A program made the position numbers and the translations under genes. From positions 558,001 through 622,000 of the forward strand of contig JANQAI010000011.1 in the NCBI GenBank assembly GCA_024707145.1: a stretch of DNA of 64,000 nucleotides. Direction: 5' to 3'. Source of the stretch: Magnetospirillum sp. Lineage in GTDB: Bacteria; Pseudomonadota; Alphaproteobacteria; Rhodospirillales; Magnetospirillaceae. Positions 49,868 through 59,706 of this stretch are shown here, in pieces; position 1 is the first letter of the stretch; every line of letters starts with the position of its first letter. The notes beneath the pieces are model-generated. The model was not told the origin of the DNA. It saw only the letters and a program-made list of their open reading frames with translations, and ran no database searches.

Positions 49868-52759
49868 ATGCATCCTTCTCGCCTTCGTGGCGCCCAGCCG
49901 AAAGGCTGGCGCTGGGTAGCCCTGGCCGTGGTGGCCGTGCTGGCTCTCCCGTGGTCCGCCTCGGCCACGGACGCCTCCTGGTATGACGGCCGCTGGCCGC
50001 ACGAGCGGGGCGGCGACATGCCGCCCCATCCCGACGCCCTGTTCGGGCGGCTGGACAACGGCCTGCGCTACGTCATCCTGCCCCACGGCAAGCCGGCCGG
50101 CCGGGTGCACCTGTCGCTGGACGTGCAGGCGGGCTCGCTGATGGAGACGGACGAGCAGGCGGGACTGGCCCATTACCTGGAGCACATGGCCTTCAACGGC
50201 ACCCGCAACTTCCCGCCCGGTGCGTTGATTCCCTTCCTGCAGCGCCACGGCATGGGCTTCGGCGGCGACGTCAACGCCCATACCGCCCATACCGAGACGG
50301 TGTTCACCCTGGACCTGGCTTCCGCCGACCAGGGCGAACTGGCGACCGGGCTCAAGATCCTGCGCGATGTGGCCGACGGTATCCTGCTGCAGGAGCCCGA
50401 GGTGGAGAAGGAACGCGGCGTCATCCTGGCCGAGAAGTCGGCACGGGATTCCGAGAAGGCCCGCCTGGGCCGGCAGCTCCGCGAGGCCCTGTTTGGCGGC
50501 ACCCGCTTCGTCAACGAGCCCATCGGCCGGGAAGAGGTGCTGCGCGCTGCCGACGGCGCCGCCCTGCGTCGCTTCTATGAGGCCTGGTACCGGCCCGAGC
50601 GCATGATCGTGGTGGTGGTCGGGCAGGTGGAGCGCGAGGCCGTCCGCCCCCTGGTGGAACAGGCCTTCGCCGATCTGAGCGGGCGCGGGCCGGCGCCGGC
50701 CGTTGTCGCCTGGGGCGACGTGGGCCACAAGGGTGTACGGGCTTTCTTCTTCAAGGGATCGGATGCCGGCCTGAGCGTCGCGGTCACCGCGCTCCATGGG
50801 CGCCGCCACGATGCCGATTCGGTTCAGGTGCAGCGTGGGCAGCTGCTGGACCTGCTCGCCACCGACATGCTCAACGGCCGTCTGGTCGCCCGCATATCCC
50901 AGGGCGGTGCTCCGTTCCTGGGCGCGCGTTTCAGCGTCGCCCCCCGCTTCAACGAGTTCCCCAGCGCGTCGCTGAGCGCTTCGTGCGTGGGCGAGCGTTG
51001 GCAGGCGTGCGTGGGCGTGCTGGAGCAGGAGTTGCGCGGCGCCCTGCAATTCGGCTTCACCGCTCAGGAATTCGACGAGGCGCGGCGCTCCGCGCGGCAG
51101 CGTTTCGAAACCCTGGCGAAGCAGAGCGGCAACCGCGACAGCAAGGACATCGCCGCCGAGATCGTCTCGACCATCAACGCCGACCGGGTTTACCAGTCCG
51201 AGCAGCAGACCCGCGACCTCTATGTGGGCCTGCTGGACACCGTCACCCGGGGCGAGGTGGAGGACGCCTTCCGCCGCGCCTGGGACAGCGGTAACCGGCT
51301 GATCACCGCCTCGGGCAACCACGACCTGGGTAAGGACGCTGCCGACAAGCTGGAGGCAGCCTGGGCCGAGGCGGGGGCCGTCGCCGTGCTGCCGCGCGCC
51401 GAGAGCGCCGAGGTCGCGACCTTTCCCTATCTGCCCGAGCCCCAGCGGGGCGGGGCGGTGGTGGCGGACGGGCGTCGTGCCGTGCCGGCCAGCGAACTGG
51501 AACTGCGGGAGGTCCGCCTCGCCAACGGCGTCGTCCTGAAGCTGCTGCCGACGCCTTTCGAGAAGGGCCGCCTGTCGCTGTCCTTCCTGTTCGGTCGCGG
51601 CCTCGATTCCCTGTCCGACCAGGATCAGGCCGTCGCCCGGGCCACCGCCAGGACGTTGCAGGAAGGCGGCGTGGGCTCGCTCACCCGCGACGCCGAGCGT
51701 CGGCTGCTCGGGTGGCGCAGTCTGAAGGTGGACGAAGGCTACGGCAACGATTCCTTCGTCATTGCCGGCGCCGGCCGGCGCGAGGACCAGGACCTGCTGC
51801 TGACCGCGCTGTGGACGCAGTACAGCGATCCGACCGTGCGGGAGGACGGGCGCCAGCGCATGCTGGAAGGGGTGCGCAAGGGCGCCGTCGAGCGGCGCAG
51901 CAGCGTCGACGGCATGACCCCGCTGGAAAACGAACGCTTCCTGCTGGGTGGCGCCCGCCCCGGCGACGACCTGGACGAGACGGTGGCCGCCGGCATCGGC
52001 CTGGACGCCATGCGGGACTTCCTGGCGCGCTCGCGCCGCTCCGGCCCGCTGGTGCTGGTGGCGGTGGGCGATTTCGACGCCGATGCCCTGGTGGCGTGCT
52101 CGTCGCTGCTGCTGGGTTCCATTCCCGTCGCCGCCGAGGGGGCGCAGCTGGCGCGCTCGCCGGCCTTCCCCGGCGGGCAGTCGCGCACCGTCGCCGTCGC
52201 CGACAAGGTGCAGAAGGCGGCGCTGACCCTGGCGTGGCGCAGCGATCTGGCGGACGAGACGGAACAGAAAACCCTGGCGGTGCGCCGGCTGCTGGCCGCC
52301 GCAATCAACGACCGTCTGCGCGAGCAGGTGCGCGAGGAACTGGGCGCGGCCTATTCCCCTTCGGCGCGCTATCGCCACGATGTCACCCTGGGCGGCTTCG
52401 GCATGTTCCAGATGTCGGTGAAGACGGAAAACGCCTTGCTGGACGCGGTCCGCGCCGCCGCCCGCCGGGTGGCCGCCGATCTGGCCCGCGACGGCGTCGC
52501 GCCGGGAACGGCCGAGCGGCTGCGGGCGCCCATGGTGGCCGAGTGGACCAAGGCGCGGGCGCTCAATCGTTATTGGCAGCGGCAGGTGGAACTGGAAAGT
52601 CTGCGCCGGCTGCCGTATCTGGCCTGGGCGGCGGAGCAGGCGGACAACTTGCGGCGGGTGAGCGACGAGGACCTGTCGCGCGAGGCCAGGGCGGTGTTCG
52701 CCCAGCCCCTGGCGGAGATCGCCGTGGTGGCCGAGGCCGCCGGGACGGTGGCGCAATGA
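49868..52759 (+). CDS. Periplasmic M16 zinc metallopeptidase (PqqL/FusC-like)
   Basis: 963 residues with signal peptide (ending WSASA, ~33). Zinc site HYLEH at 102-106 (the inverted HxxEH) and the downstream Glu in VEKERGVILAE (~182). Two M16 halves follow; the second (from ~540) lacks the zinc motif, as in PqqL and FusC. E. coli PqqL and Pectobacterium FusC are single-chain M16 enzymes of similar length, encoded beside a TonB receptor and an ABC protein; FusC cuts imported ferredoxin. The gene starts 13 bases after the receptor and overlaps the ABC ATPase by four bases. Substrate inferred, not shown. Confidence 0.9.
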   Translation: MHPSRLRGAQPKGWRWVALAVVAVLALPWSASATDASWYDGRWPHERGGDMPPHPDALFGRLDNGLRYVILPHGKPAGRVHLSLDVQAGSLMETDEQAGLAHYLEHMAFNGTRNFPPGALIPFLQRHGMGFGGDVNAHTAHTETVFTLDLASADQGELATGLKILRDVADGILLQEPEVEKERGVILAEKSARDSEKARLGRQLREALFGGTRFVNEPIGREEVLRAADGAALRRFYEAWYRPERMIVVVVGQVEREAVRPLVEQAFADLSGRGPAPAVVAWGDVGHKGVRAFFFKGSDAGLSVAVTALHGRRHDADSVQVQRGQLLDLLATDMLNGRLVARISQGGAPFLGARFSVAPRFNEFPSASLSASCVGERWQACVGVLEQELRGALQFGFTAQEFDEARRSARQRFETLAKQSGNRDSKDIAAEIVSTINADRVYQSEQQTRDLYVGLLDTVTRGEVEDAFRRAWDSGNRLITASGNHDLGKDAADKLEAAWAEAGAVAVLPRAESAEVATFPYLPEPQRGGAVVADGRRAVPASELELREVRLANGVVLKLLPTPFEKGRLSLSFLFGRGLDSLSDQDQAVARATARTLQEGGVGSLTRDAERRLLGWRSLKVDEGYGNDSFVIAGAGRREDQDLLLTALWTQYSDPTVREDGRQRMLEGVRKGAVERRSSVDGMTPLENERFLLGGARPGDDLDETVAAGIGLDAMRDFLARSRRSGPLVLVAVGDFDADALVACSSLLLGSIPVAAEGAQLARSPAFPGGQSRTVAVADKVQKAALTLAWRSDLADETEQKTLAVRRLLAAAINDRLREQVREELGAAYSPSARYRHDVTLGGFGMFQMSVKTENALLDAVRAAARRVAADLARDGVAPGTAERLRAPMVAEWTKARALNRYWQRQVELESLRRLPYLAWAAEQADNLRRVSDEDLSREARAVFAQPLAEIAVVAEAAGTVAQ

Positions 52760-53643
52760 GCCCGGTCATCCAGTGCCGCGGGCTGGTGCACAGCTACGGC
52801 GAGACGCCGGTGCTCCACGGCCTCGACTTCACCGTCGAGGGCGGCGGCGTGTTCGGCCTGCTGGGCAAGAACGGCGCCGGCAAGAGCACCACCATCAACA
52901 TCCTGATGGGCTTCCTGCGTCCCCAGGCCGGCGAGTGCCATGTGCTGGGCCATCCCAGCCATGCCTTGCCGCCCGAGGTGCGGCGCGACATCGGCCTGCT
53001 GCATGAAGGGTTCATCCAGTACGATTTCATGAGCATCGACGAGATCGAGCGCTTCCACGCTCCCTTCTATCCGCGCTGGGAACGCTCGGTGTTCTACGAT
53101 CTGGTGGATCGGCTGGAGGTGCCCCGCACGCGGCGGGTGTCGCGCATGTCCTGCGGCCAGCGCTCGCAGGTGGTGCTGGGCCTGATCATGGCCCAGAACC
53201 CCGCCCTGATGATCCTGGACGACTATTCCATGGGCCTGGACGTGGGCTATCGCCGCCTGTTCCTCGACTACCTGCGCGACTACGTGCGCCAGCGCGGCAC
53301 CACCGTGCTGCTGACCTCGCACGTGGTGCAGGAGCTGGACCAGTTCGTCGACCGGCTGATCGTGCTGAAGAAGGGGCAGGTGGCGGCCTCGTCCTCGCGG
53401 CAGGATTTCCTCGACGGTTTCCGCCATTACCGCCTCCCGCGCGGCGCGGTGGCCGAAGCCCTTCGCCCCGACGGCGTCATCGTCAATGTGGAACGCACTC
53501 TCCAGACGGTGTCGCTGTTTTCCTACGCTGCCCCCGAGCTCTTCCTCGGCCATCTGGCCACGCTGGGCGTGCCGGCGGAGGGAATGGAAGAGGTCGCCAT
53601 GTCCTTCGAGGACGCCTTCATCGGGCTTACCGGACGTTATTAG
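52756..53643 (+). CDS. ABC transporter ATP-binding protein with atypical Walker B
   Basis: 295 residues. Walker A GKNGAGKS (37-44), signature MSCGQ (131-135) in place of LSGGQ, Walker B LMILDD (151-156) and switch His in LLTSHVVQEL (~189). The catalytic Glu after Walker B is Asp156, and the D-loop reads YSMGLD. A C-terminal domain of ~80 residues follows the ATPase core. It pairs with the ABC-2 type permease 12 bases downstream. Direction of transport is not determined: ABC-2 systems are usually exporters, and some supply energy to envelope processes. Confidence 0.88.
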   Translation: MSPVIQCRGLVHSYGETPVLHGLDFTVEGGGVFGLLGKNGAGKSTTINILMGFLRPQAGECHVLGHPSHALPPEVRRDIGLLHEGFIQYDFMSIDEIERFHAPFYPRWERSVFYDLVDRLEVPRTRRVSRMSCGQRSQVVLGLIMAQNPALMILDDYSMGLDVGYRRLFLDYLRDYVRQRGTTVLLTSHVVQELDQFVDRLIVLKKGQVAASSSRQDFLDGFRHYRLPRGAVAEALRPDGVIVNVERTLQTVSLFSYAAPELFLGHLATLGVPAEGMEEVAMSFEDAFIGLTGRY

Positions 53644-53655
53644 GAGACCCCAGTC

Positions 53656-54327
53656 ATGTTGAGGGCGCTATTGCTCAAGGAGTGGATCAAGCTGCGCCGG
53701 CTGGCCTGGGTGCCGCCGGTGCTGGTGGCGGCCGCCATCATCGACGCCTGGCTGACCATGCGGGCCATCCGCAACAACCACGGCGCGGTGCAGGTGTGGA
53801 ACGCCCTGGTCACCAAGCAGGACATCCACTTCGACCGCCTGTCCTACGTGCTGCCGTTCTGCGGGATGTGGGTCGCCTGCGTGCAGTTCCTGCCCGAATG
53901 CACCGGCAAGCGCCTGCGCCTGCTGTTCCACCTGCCGGTCAGCCACGGCCGGGCGCTGGCCGTGCCGGTGCTGGTGGGGCTGGCGGCGGTGGCCGCCGTG
54001 TCGGTGCTGACCCTGGCGGGGCTGTGGGCGGTGTTCTCCCTCGGCTTCCATCTGCCGGTGGAGCTTGCGGGACCCATGCTGCAGACGGTGCTGCCCTGGT
54101 GCGTAGCGGCGGCGGTGGCCTATCTCGCCACCGCGGCGGCGGTGGCCGATCCCGCCCTGCACCGCCGCATCGCCCTGGCGCTGGCCGGCTTCGCCTTCGT
54201 CGCCATGCTGATCCGCACCTCGGGCTTCGCCGGCATGTCCGGCAGCCTGCCGGGCTACGTCCTGCTCAGCCTGGCCTGGCTGTTGCCGGTCCATGCCGCC
54301 GCCTTGCGCGTGAAGGAGGGCCGGTGA
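53656..54327 (+). CDS. ABC-2-type membrane permease
   Basis: 223 residues with about six hydrophobic segments (WVPPVLVAAAIIDAWLTMR, LSYVLPFCGMWVACVQFL, LAVPVLVGLAAVAAVSVLTL, and further). No substrate-binding motif. The N-terminal MLRALLLKEWIKLRR amphipathic helix is typical of ABC-2 permeases. It overlaps the next gene by one base (TGATG). Cognate membrane subunit of the ATPase at 52756; no named family beyond ABC-2. Confidence 0.82.
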   Translation: MLRALLLKEWIKLRRLAWVPPVLVAAAIIDAWLTMRAIRNNHGAVQVWNALVTKQDIHFDRLSYVLPFCGMWVACVQFLPECTGKRLRLLFHLPVSHGRALAVPVLVGLAAVAAVSVLTLAGLWAVFSLGFHLPVELAGPMLQTVLPWCVAAAVAYLATAAAVADPALHRRIALALAGFAFVAMLIRTSGFAGMSGSLPGYVLLSLAWLLPVHAAALRVKEGR

Positions 54328-55594
54328 TGGTGGTGCTGTCCCGTCTTGCCACCGTCCTGGCGGTGACCGCCGCCCTGGCGTGGTTCCTGCCCGACCTCTA
54401 CCGGCGCGCCACCCAGCCCGAGCGGGTGCGCGTCAACGCCTATTACAGCGCTTCGGCCGGGCAGTTCCTGATCCGCACCGACGGCTTCGACAAATCCACC
54501 TTCAGCGACGAGGCCGGGCGGAGCTACAGCCAGGAGCAGCACCGGCAACTGCTGCCCTTCCTGTACTACAGCGACCTGGCCAAACACGGGCAGTTCCCGC
54601 CCCAGGTGGCCGGCATCCCGGTCACGGTGGACGCCGCCCGCCGCGAGATGCAGGTGTTGCAGCTGAATCCGCGCGAGTGGAATGCGCCCCAGTTGAACCT
54701 GCACACCCTGTTCAGATCGGCGCCGTGGGGCAGCCGGCTGGCCCTGCCCGACGACATGTTCCGGGTCGAGCCTGCCGGCCTGACCTTCATCCGCGCCGCC
54801 GACGGCGTCATCGACGGCGACAAATCCAACCGCTTCACCCGCGCGCTGGACGAGGCCGGGGTGCGGTGGCCGCTGAAGGGGCTGGGCGGCAATCCGTCGC
54901 CGCTGAAGGAATTCGACGAGGGCTACGTGCTGGTGGACGCCGCCTCGCGCGTGTTCCATCTGAAGATGGTGCGCGGCCAGCCGGAATGCCGCGATACCGG
55001 CCTCGTCGTGCCGGGGAACGTGCGCGCCGTGGTGGTGGACGAGCATGCCCGCCGCGAGATCCTGGGCGTGGCGGTCACCGACGATGCCGTGCATCTGGTC
55101 ACCTATGCCAACACCCTGGTCCGCCTGCCGCTGGACGGATTCGACGCCGATGGCGGCATGGCCCTGCTGCGCAGCGACCCGCTCAACCGCACCGTCGCCA
55201 CGGCGGATGTGCGCGACCGCCTCCGCAATCCCATGCGTCTGGTGGCGACCGGAACGGATTACCAGCCCGGCCACCGCTTCGACCTGCCTCTGCCCCAGGC
55301 CTTCCGCGAGCGCATGGCGTTGGCGCGCACGGTGTCCTCGGCGCTGTTCCCGTTCGCCATCATCCAGGCGGTGCCCGAGGATGGGCGTGTCCTGCTGCGC
55401 ATCGAGCCGGCGGCCAGCCTGCCGGTGGCGGCGGGGGATGCTTGGCGGCGGCGCTGGTCCTGTGGCTGTGGCGGCGCCGGCGCGGGGAACGGGCGCCGCC
55501 GCTGGAACTGGCGGTGGCGCTGCTGGGCGGCCTGCCGGCCCTGGTGGCGATGCTGCTGTTCGGGCCGCTGAGCCCACCCCGCCGCGCCGCCTGA
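54327..55594 (+). CDS. DUF4857-like membrane-anchored protein of the ABC operon (3' frameshift)
   Basis: About 422 residues once corrected. N-terminal TM helix ([15 protein letters not shown]), a large periplasmic region (~30-360; DNFG-type motif absent, but repeated beta-rich segments such as [18 protein letters not shown] and [17 protein letters not shown]), then two C-terminal helices ([27 protein letters not shown]) reached only after adding one G at the five-G run 55433-55437. From memory it resembles DUF4857 proteins that accompany ABC permeases and TonB receptors; moderate certainty. The propeller-like region could handle the substrate or regulate the permease. Confidence 0.65.
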
Positions 55595-55601
55595 CGGGGC
55601 A

Positions 55602-55621
55602 GGGGGCGCACAGCCCCTTTT
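55602..55621 (+). terminator. Rho-independent terminator of the receptor-M16-ABC operon
   Basis: GGGGC (55603-55607), loop GCACA, GCCCC (55613-55617), then TTTT. It stands eight bases after the corrected stop at 55594 and before the next operon, marking the end of the receptor-peptidase-ABC unit and supporting that stop. Confidence 0.7.
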
Positions 55622-55651
55622 CCCCGCGCCAAGGCGTGCCATACTCGCGCC

Positions 55652-56966
55652 ATGACGGAACCCGAGAAGCCTTGGCCCGATACCGGCGAGCGGCGGCGCA
55701 ACTTCGTGGCGGCGGTGCTGCTGGCCATGCTCAGGCCTGGGCGGTCATCTACGCCGCCATCGCCGCCTGGCCCAGCCAGGAGCGCAGCCGCCCCATCAAG
55801 GTGGGCGTGCTGCATTCCCTGTCGGGCACCATGGCGGTGTCCGAGCGCAACGTGGCCGACGCCACCCTCTACGCCATCGAGGAGCTGAACCGGCGCGGCG
55901 GCGTGCTGGGACGCAAGGTCGAGCCGGTGGTGGTGGATGGCCGTTCCGACTGGGGGTGTTCGCCGCTGCCGCCGACCGGCTGATCACCCAGGACAAGGTC
56001 TCGGCGGTGTTCGGCTGCTGGACCTCGGCCTGCCGCAAGACGGTCAAACCGGTGTTCGAGAGGCGCGACGCCGTGCTGTTCTACCCGGTGCAGTACGAGG
56101 GGCTGGAGCAGTCGCCCAACATCGTCTACACCGGCGCCGCCCCCAACCAGCAGATCATCCCCGCCATCAAGTGGACCCTGGACCATCTGGGACGGCGGCT
56201 GTTCCTGGTGGGGTCGGACTACGTCTTTCCGCGCACCGCCAACAAGATCATCGCCGCCCAGACCGCCGCCCTGCAGGGCGAGGTGGTGGGCGAGGCCTAC
56301 GCTCCCCTGGGCGGCCAGGACTTCACCGCCATCATCGAGGCCATCCGCCGTACCCGGCCGGACGTCATCTTCAACACCATCAACGGCGATTCCAACCTGG
56401 GCTTCTTCAAGGCCCTGCGCGCCGCCGGCATCACGCCGGACAGGATTCCGGTGATGAGCTTCTCCATCGCCGAATCCGAGGTCAAGGCCATCGGCCCCGC
56501 CATGCTGGATGGCGACTACGCCGCCCGCAACTATTTCCAGAGCGTCGACACGCCGGAGAACCAGGCCTTCGTGGCGGGCTTCCGCGAGCGCTACGGCAAG
56601 GACACGGTGACCACCGCGCCCATGGAAGCGGCCTATTTCGGCGTCATGCTGTGGGCCAAGGCGGTGGAGGAGGCGGGCTCGCCCGACTTCCGCGATTTCC
56701 GCGCCGCCATCAAGGGCCAAAGCATGGCCTCGCCCGGCGGCACCGTCACCATCGACCCCATCACCCAGCACACCTGGAAAACGGTGCGTATCGGCCGCAT
56801 CCGCCGCGACGGCAATTTCGAGATCCTGTGGGATTCCCAGCGTCCGGTGCGCCCGGTGCCGTTCCCCTCCTTCCTGCCCAAGGGTGAGTGGCTGCAATTC
56901 CTCGACCGGCTGTATCGCGGCTGGAACGGCAACTGGGCCGCGCCCGCGCCGAAGGAGGCGAAATGA
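55652..56966 (+). CDS. UrtA-like binding protein anchored by an uncleaved N-terminal helix (two frameshifts)
   Basis: About 437 residues. The N-terminal helix ([12 protein letters not shown] followed by [11 protein letters not shown]) lacks a cleavage site. The branched-chain/urea-type binding fold then reads [46 protein letters not shown] and [11 protein letters not shown], all shared with urtA at 60854. Breaks: CAGGCCTG at 55732-55739 (two extra bases; CAGCTG restores it) and a five-G run 55952-55956 (one G short). It overlaps the hybrid kinase start by four bases. Probably a sensor, like TorT for TorS, for urea or short amides. Confidence 0.83.
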
Positions 56967-59689
56967 GGGCCGCCCGTCCGCGCCGCACCCGGCTGGCGGC
57001 CGAGATCGCCACCGGCTACCTGCTGCTGGGCGTGCTGCCGCTGGTCATGGTGGTGTGGGCCTATTTCAGCGCCTCGGAACAGGCGCTGGAGGACGAGATC
57101 CGCCACAACGTCGCCTCGCTGGCCGACCAGAAGACCAGCCGCATCGAAGCCCTGGCGCAGGAGCAGTTGCGGCAGGTGTCGCTGCTGGCCTACACCCCCA
57201 CCGTGCTCGACGCCCTGGCGTCCTTGACCCGTCCGGGCGGGCGGGGAGAGGAGGAGGCCCGCTTCCGCCCGCTGCTGACCCGCTATGCCGAGACCTACGG
57301 CGCCCGCAACCTGATGCTGGTCGGCCCCTCGGGCGACGTGGTGTTCGCCTCCACGCCCGGCCCGGCTACCGCCACCAACGTCGTCACCGGTCCCCTGCGT
57401 GGCTCGCTGCTTGCCAACGTGTTCGACCGCGCCCGCACCCTGCTGGAAAGCGAGATTTCCGACTTCGCTCCCTCGGCCCCCTATGGCCAGCCCGCCGCCT
57501 TCGTCGCCGCGCCGGTGATCAAGGGCGGCAGCCTGATCGGCGTGGTGGTGGTGGAGGTCGACCCGGCGGCGGTCTACGACGTGCTGGCCGATTACGTCGG
57601 CCTGGGACGCACCGGCGAGACCCTGGCCGGCGGCTGGGTCGGGCCGGGGCGGGTGGCGCTCTACGGGCCGGTGCGCCACGGGCAGGCCATGGGCGAGGGC
57701 CGTCAGGTGGATGCCGCCGAGCCCATGGGCCATCTGTTCGACCGCGCGCTGCGGGGCGAGCGCGGCGTCGGCTATGCCACCGACTATCGCGGAGAGAAGG
57801 TGCTGGCGGCGTGGCGCTACCTGCCGTCGTTCCGCTGGGGCGTGGTGGTCAAGATGGACGTCTCCGAGACCCTGGCGAGCGTCGAGCGGCTGCGCACCAT
57901 CGGCTTGTGGATCGCCGGCAGCGCCGCCCTGTGCGGACTGATCGCCGCCACCTTCATGTCGCGCGCCATCACCGGCCCCTTGCGCGAGCTGGGGCAGGCC
58001 ACCCGCGCCCTGTCGCGCGGCGAGTTCGAGGCGCCGGTGACCCTGGCCGGCAGCCAGGAAATCGTCGAGCTGGCCCACGCCTTCAACGACATGGCGGTGG
58101 AGTTGCACGCCTATCACCGCGGCCTGGAGCGCAAGGTGGCCGAACGCACCCAGGAACTGCGCGAGGCCAAGGATCGGGCCGAGGCCGCCACTCGGGCCAA
58201 GAGTGAATTCCTCGCCATGATGAGCCACGAGTTGCGCACCCCTATGAACGGCATCGTCGGCATGGCCGAACTGCTGAAGGACCGCGTGGGCGGCGACGCC
58301 CAGGCGGCGGCGTGGCTGAACACCATCCGCCAGTCGGGCGAGACGCTGACGGTGCTGCTCAGCGACATTCTCGACATCTCGCGGGTGGATGCGGGCGAGG
58401 TGGCCTTCGACCAGCGCCCCTTCCGGCCGGTCGAACTGGTGGAATCCCTGGTGTCGCTGATGCGGGTGCCGGCCGCCGGCAAGGGGCTGGCGCTGGAGGC
58501 TTCGGTGGCCGAGGACGTGGCCGCCGAACTGGTGGGCGATCCCGCCCGCCTGCGCCAGGTGCTGCTGAATCTGCTGGGCAACGCCATCAAGTTCACCGAG
58601 CGTGGGCGTGTCGCGCTGGAGGTGGTGGCCCGATCGGCGCGGCCGGGCCACGCGCGGCTCTCCTTTGTCGTGTCGGATACCGGCATCGGCATCGCCCCCG
58701 AGGCCATGGCCGACCTGTTCCAGCCCTTCACCCAGGTGGACGCCTCGGTGTCGCGGCGCCATGGCGGCGCCGGCCTGGGACTGGCCATCGCCCAGCGGCT
58801 GGTGGAGGGCATGGGCGGCACCATCGCCGTGGCCTCTCAGCCCGGCATCGGCAGCACCTTCACCGTCACCCTGGATTTCGCCGTCGCCGAAGCCATCGGC
58901 TCCTCCGCCGAAGCGGGTGGCGAGGGCGTGGCCGTGCCGCCCCTGTCGGTGCTGATGGTGGAGGACGAGGAGGTCAACCGTCAGGTGTTGGCCGGCCTGC
59001 TGCTCCGCTCGGGGCATCGGGTGGTGGCGGCCAAGTCCGGGCCCGAGGCCATCGCCGCCGTGGCGGCGGGGGATTTCGACGTCGCCCTGGTGGATATCCG
59101 CCTGCCCGGCATGGACGGTTTCGAGGTCACCCGCCGTATCCGCGCCCTGGCCGCCGAACGGGGCCGGCAATTACCGGTGCTGGCGGTCACCGCCAATTTG
59201 ATGAGCGAGGACCGCGCCGCCTGCGCCGCCGCCGGCATGCTGGACGTGGTGGCCAAGCCCATCGATCCCCACCGCCTCGACCAGGCCCTGGCCGCCGCCC
59301 TGGAGGGCCGCGCCCTGCCGGCGGTGGAACGGGGCGGCCATGACGGCGCCGTGCTCAACCTGCCGCTGCTGGAGGAATTGGCCGAGGCCCTGGGAATGGC
59401 CGAACTGGAACGCCTCGCCCTGGTGGCCGAGGCGGCCCTGGAGGCCGGGCTGCACCGCCTGCGCCGCGCCCGGGAGGAACACGATTCCGAGGAGATGGCC
59501 GAGGCCGCCCACCGTCTGGCCGGCAGCGCCGGTTCCAACGGCATGGCGGCGACTCGAAGCCTCGCCAAGGCCTTGGAGGGGGCTGCGCGGGAGGGCGATT
59601 GGCAGGCAGTCACGGGGCTGGCGTCGAAATTGGAGCGGGCGTGTCCCGAGGGGCTGGCGGCGCTGAGGGCGTGGATCGCGGGTGGTTAG
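56963..59689 (+). CDS. TorS-like hybrid histidine kinase (HisKA-ATPase-REC-HPt)
   Basis: 908 residues: TM1 (~15-34), periplasmic Cache-type sensor (~40-310), TM2 (~314-332), HAMP, coiled coil, HisKA His422 in [12 protein letters not shown], ATPase ([26 protein letters not shown]), receiver Asp711 in [12 protein letters not shown] and HPt His850 in [11 protein letters not shown]. Full phosphorelay in one chain, as in TorS/ArcB. It shares an operon with the UrtA-like protein and faces an OmpR-type regulator convergently. Likely output: control of the neighbouring urt genes in response to urea or a related amide. Confidence 0.92.
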   Translation: MRAARPRRTRLAAEIATGYLLLGVLPLVMVVWAYFSASEQALEDEIRHNVASLADQKTSRIEALAQEQLRQVSLLAYTPTVLDALASLTRPGGRGEEEARFRPLLTRYAETYGARNLMLVGPSGDVVFASTPGPATATNVVTGPLRGSLLANVFDRARTLLESEISDFAPSAPYGQPAAFVAAPVIKGGSLIGVVVVEVDPAAVYDVLADYVGLGRTGETLAGGWVGPGRVALYGPVRHGQAMGEGRQVDAAEPMGHLFDRALRGERGVGYATDYRGEKVLAAWRYLPSFRWGVVVKMDVSETLASVERLRTIGLWIAGSAALCGLIAATFMSRAITGPLRELGQATRALSRGEFEAPVTLAGSQEIVELAHAFNDMAVELHAYHRGLERKVAERTQELREAKDRAEAATRAKSEFLAMMSHELRTPMNGIVGMAELLKDRVGGDAQAAAWLNTIRQSGETLTVLLSDILDISRVDAGEVAFDQRPFRPVELVESLVSLMRVPAAGKGLALEASVAEDVAAELVGDPARLRQVLLNLLGNAIKFTERGRVALEVVARSARPGHARLSFVVSDTGIGIAPEAMADLFQPFTQVDASVSRRHGGAGLGLAIAQRLVEGMGGTIAVASQPGIGSTFTVTLDFAVAEAIGSSAEAGGEGVAVPPLSVLMVEDEEVNRQVLAGLLLRSGHRVVAAKSGPEAIAAVAAGDFDVALVDIRLPGMDGFEVTRRIRALAAERGRQLPVLAVTANLMSEDRAACAAAGMLDVVAKPIDPHRLDQALAAALEGRALPAVERGGHDGAVLNLPLLEELAEALGMAELERLALVAEAALEAGLHRLRRAREEHDSEEMAEAAHRLAGSAGSNGMAATRSLAKALEGAAREGDWQAVTGLASKLERACPEGLAALRAWIAGG

Positions 59690-59706
59690 GAGCCTCAGAC
59701 TCGCTG

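Noticed and set aside
47134-50058. Long open frame on the minus strand opposite the TonB receptor (974 codons)
   Set aside because: His/Gly/Arg-rich translation with no domain; it mirrors the codon bias of the real gene on the plus strand.
49769-52756. 995-codon open frame opposite the M16 peptidase
   Set aside because: Same GC-driven shadow effect; the plus-strand product has signal peptide, HxxEH and full family length.
55652-56966. Calling the UrtA-like gene a pseudogene
   Set aside because: Both breaks are single local indels at a G run and an AGCT site, with the fold fully conserved across them and a coupled downstream kinase.
56633-59170. 845-codon open frame opposite the TorS-like kinase
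   Set aside because: Low-complexity shadow; the plus-strand kinase is complete with all catalytic boxes.
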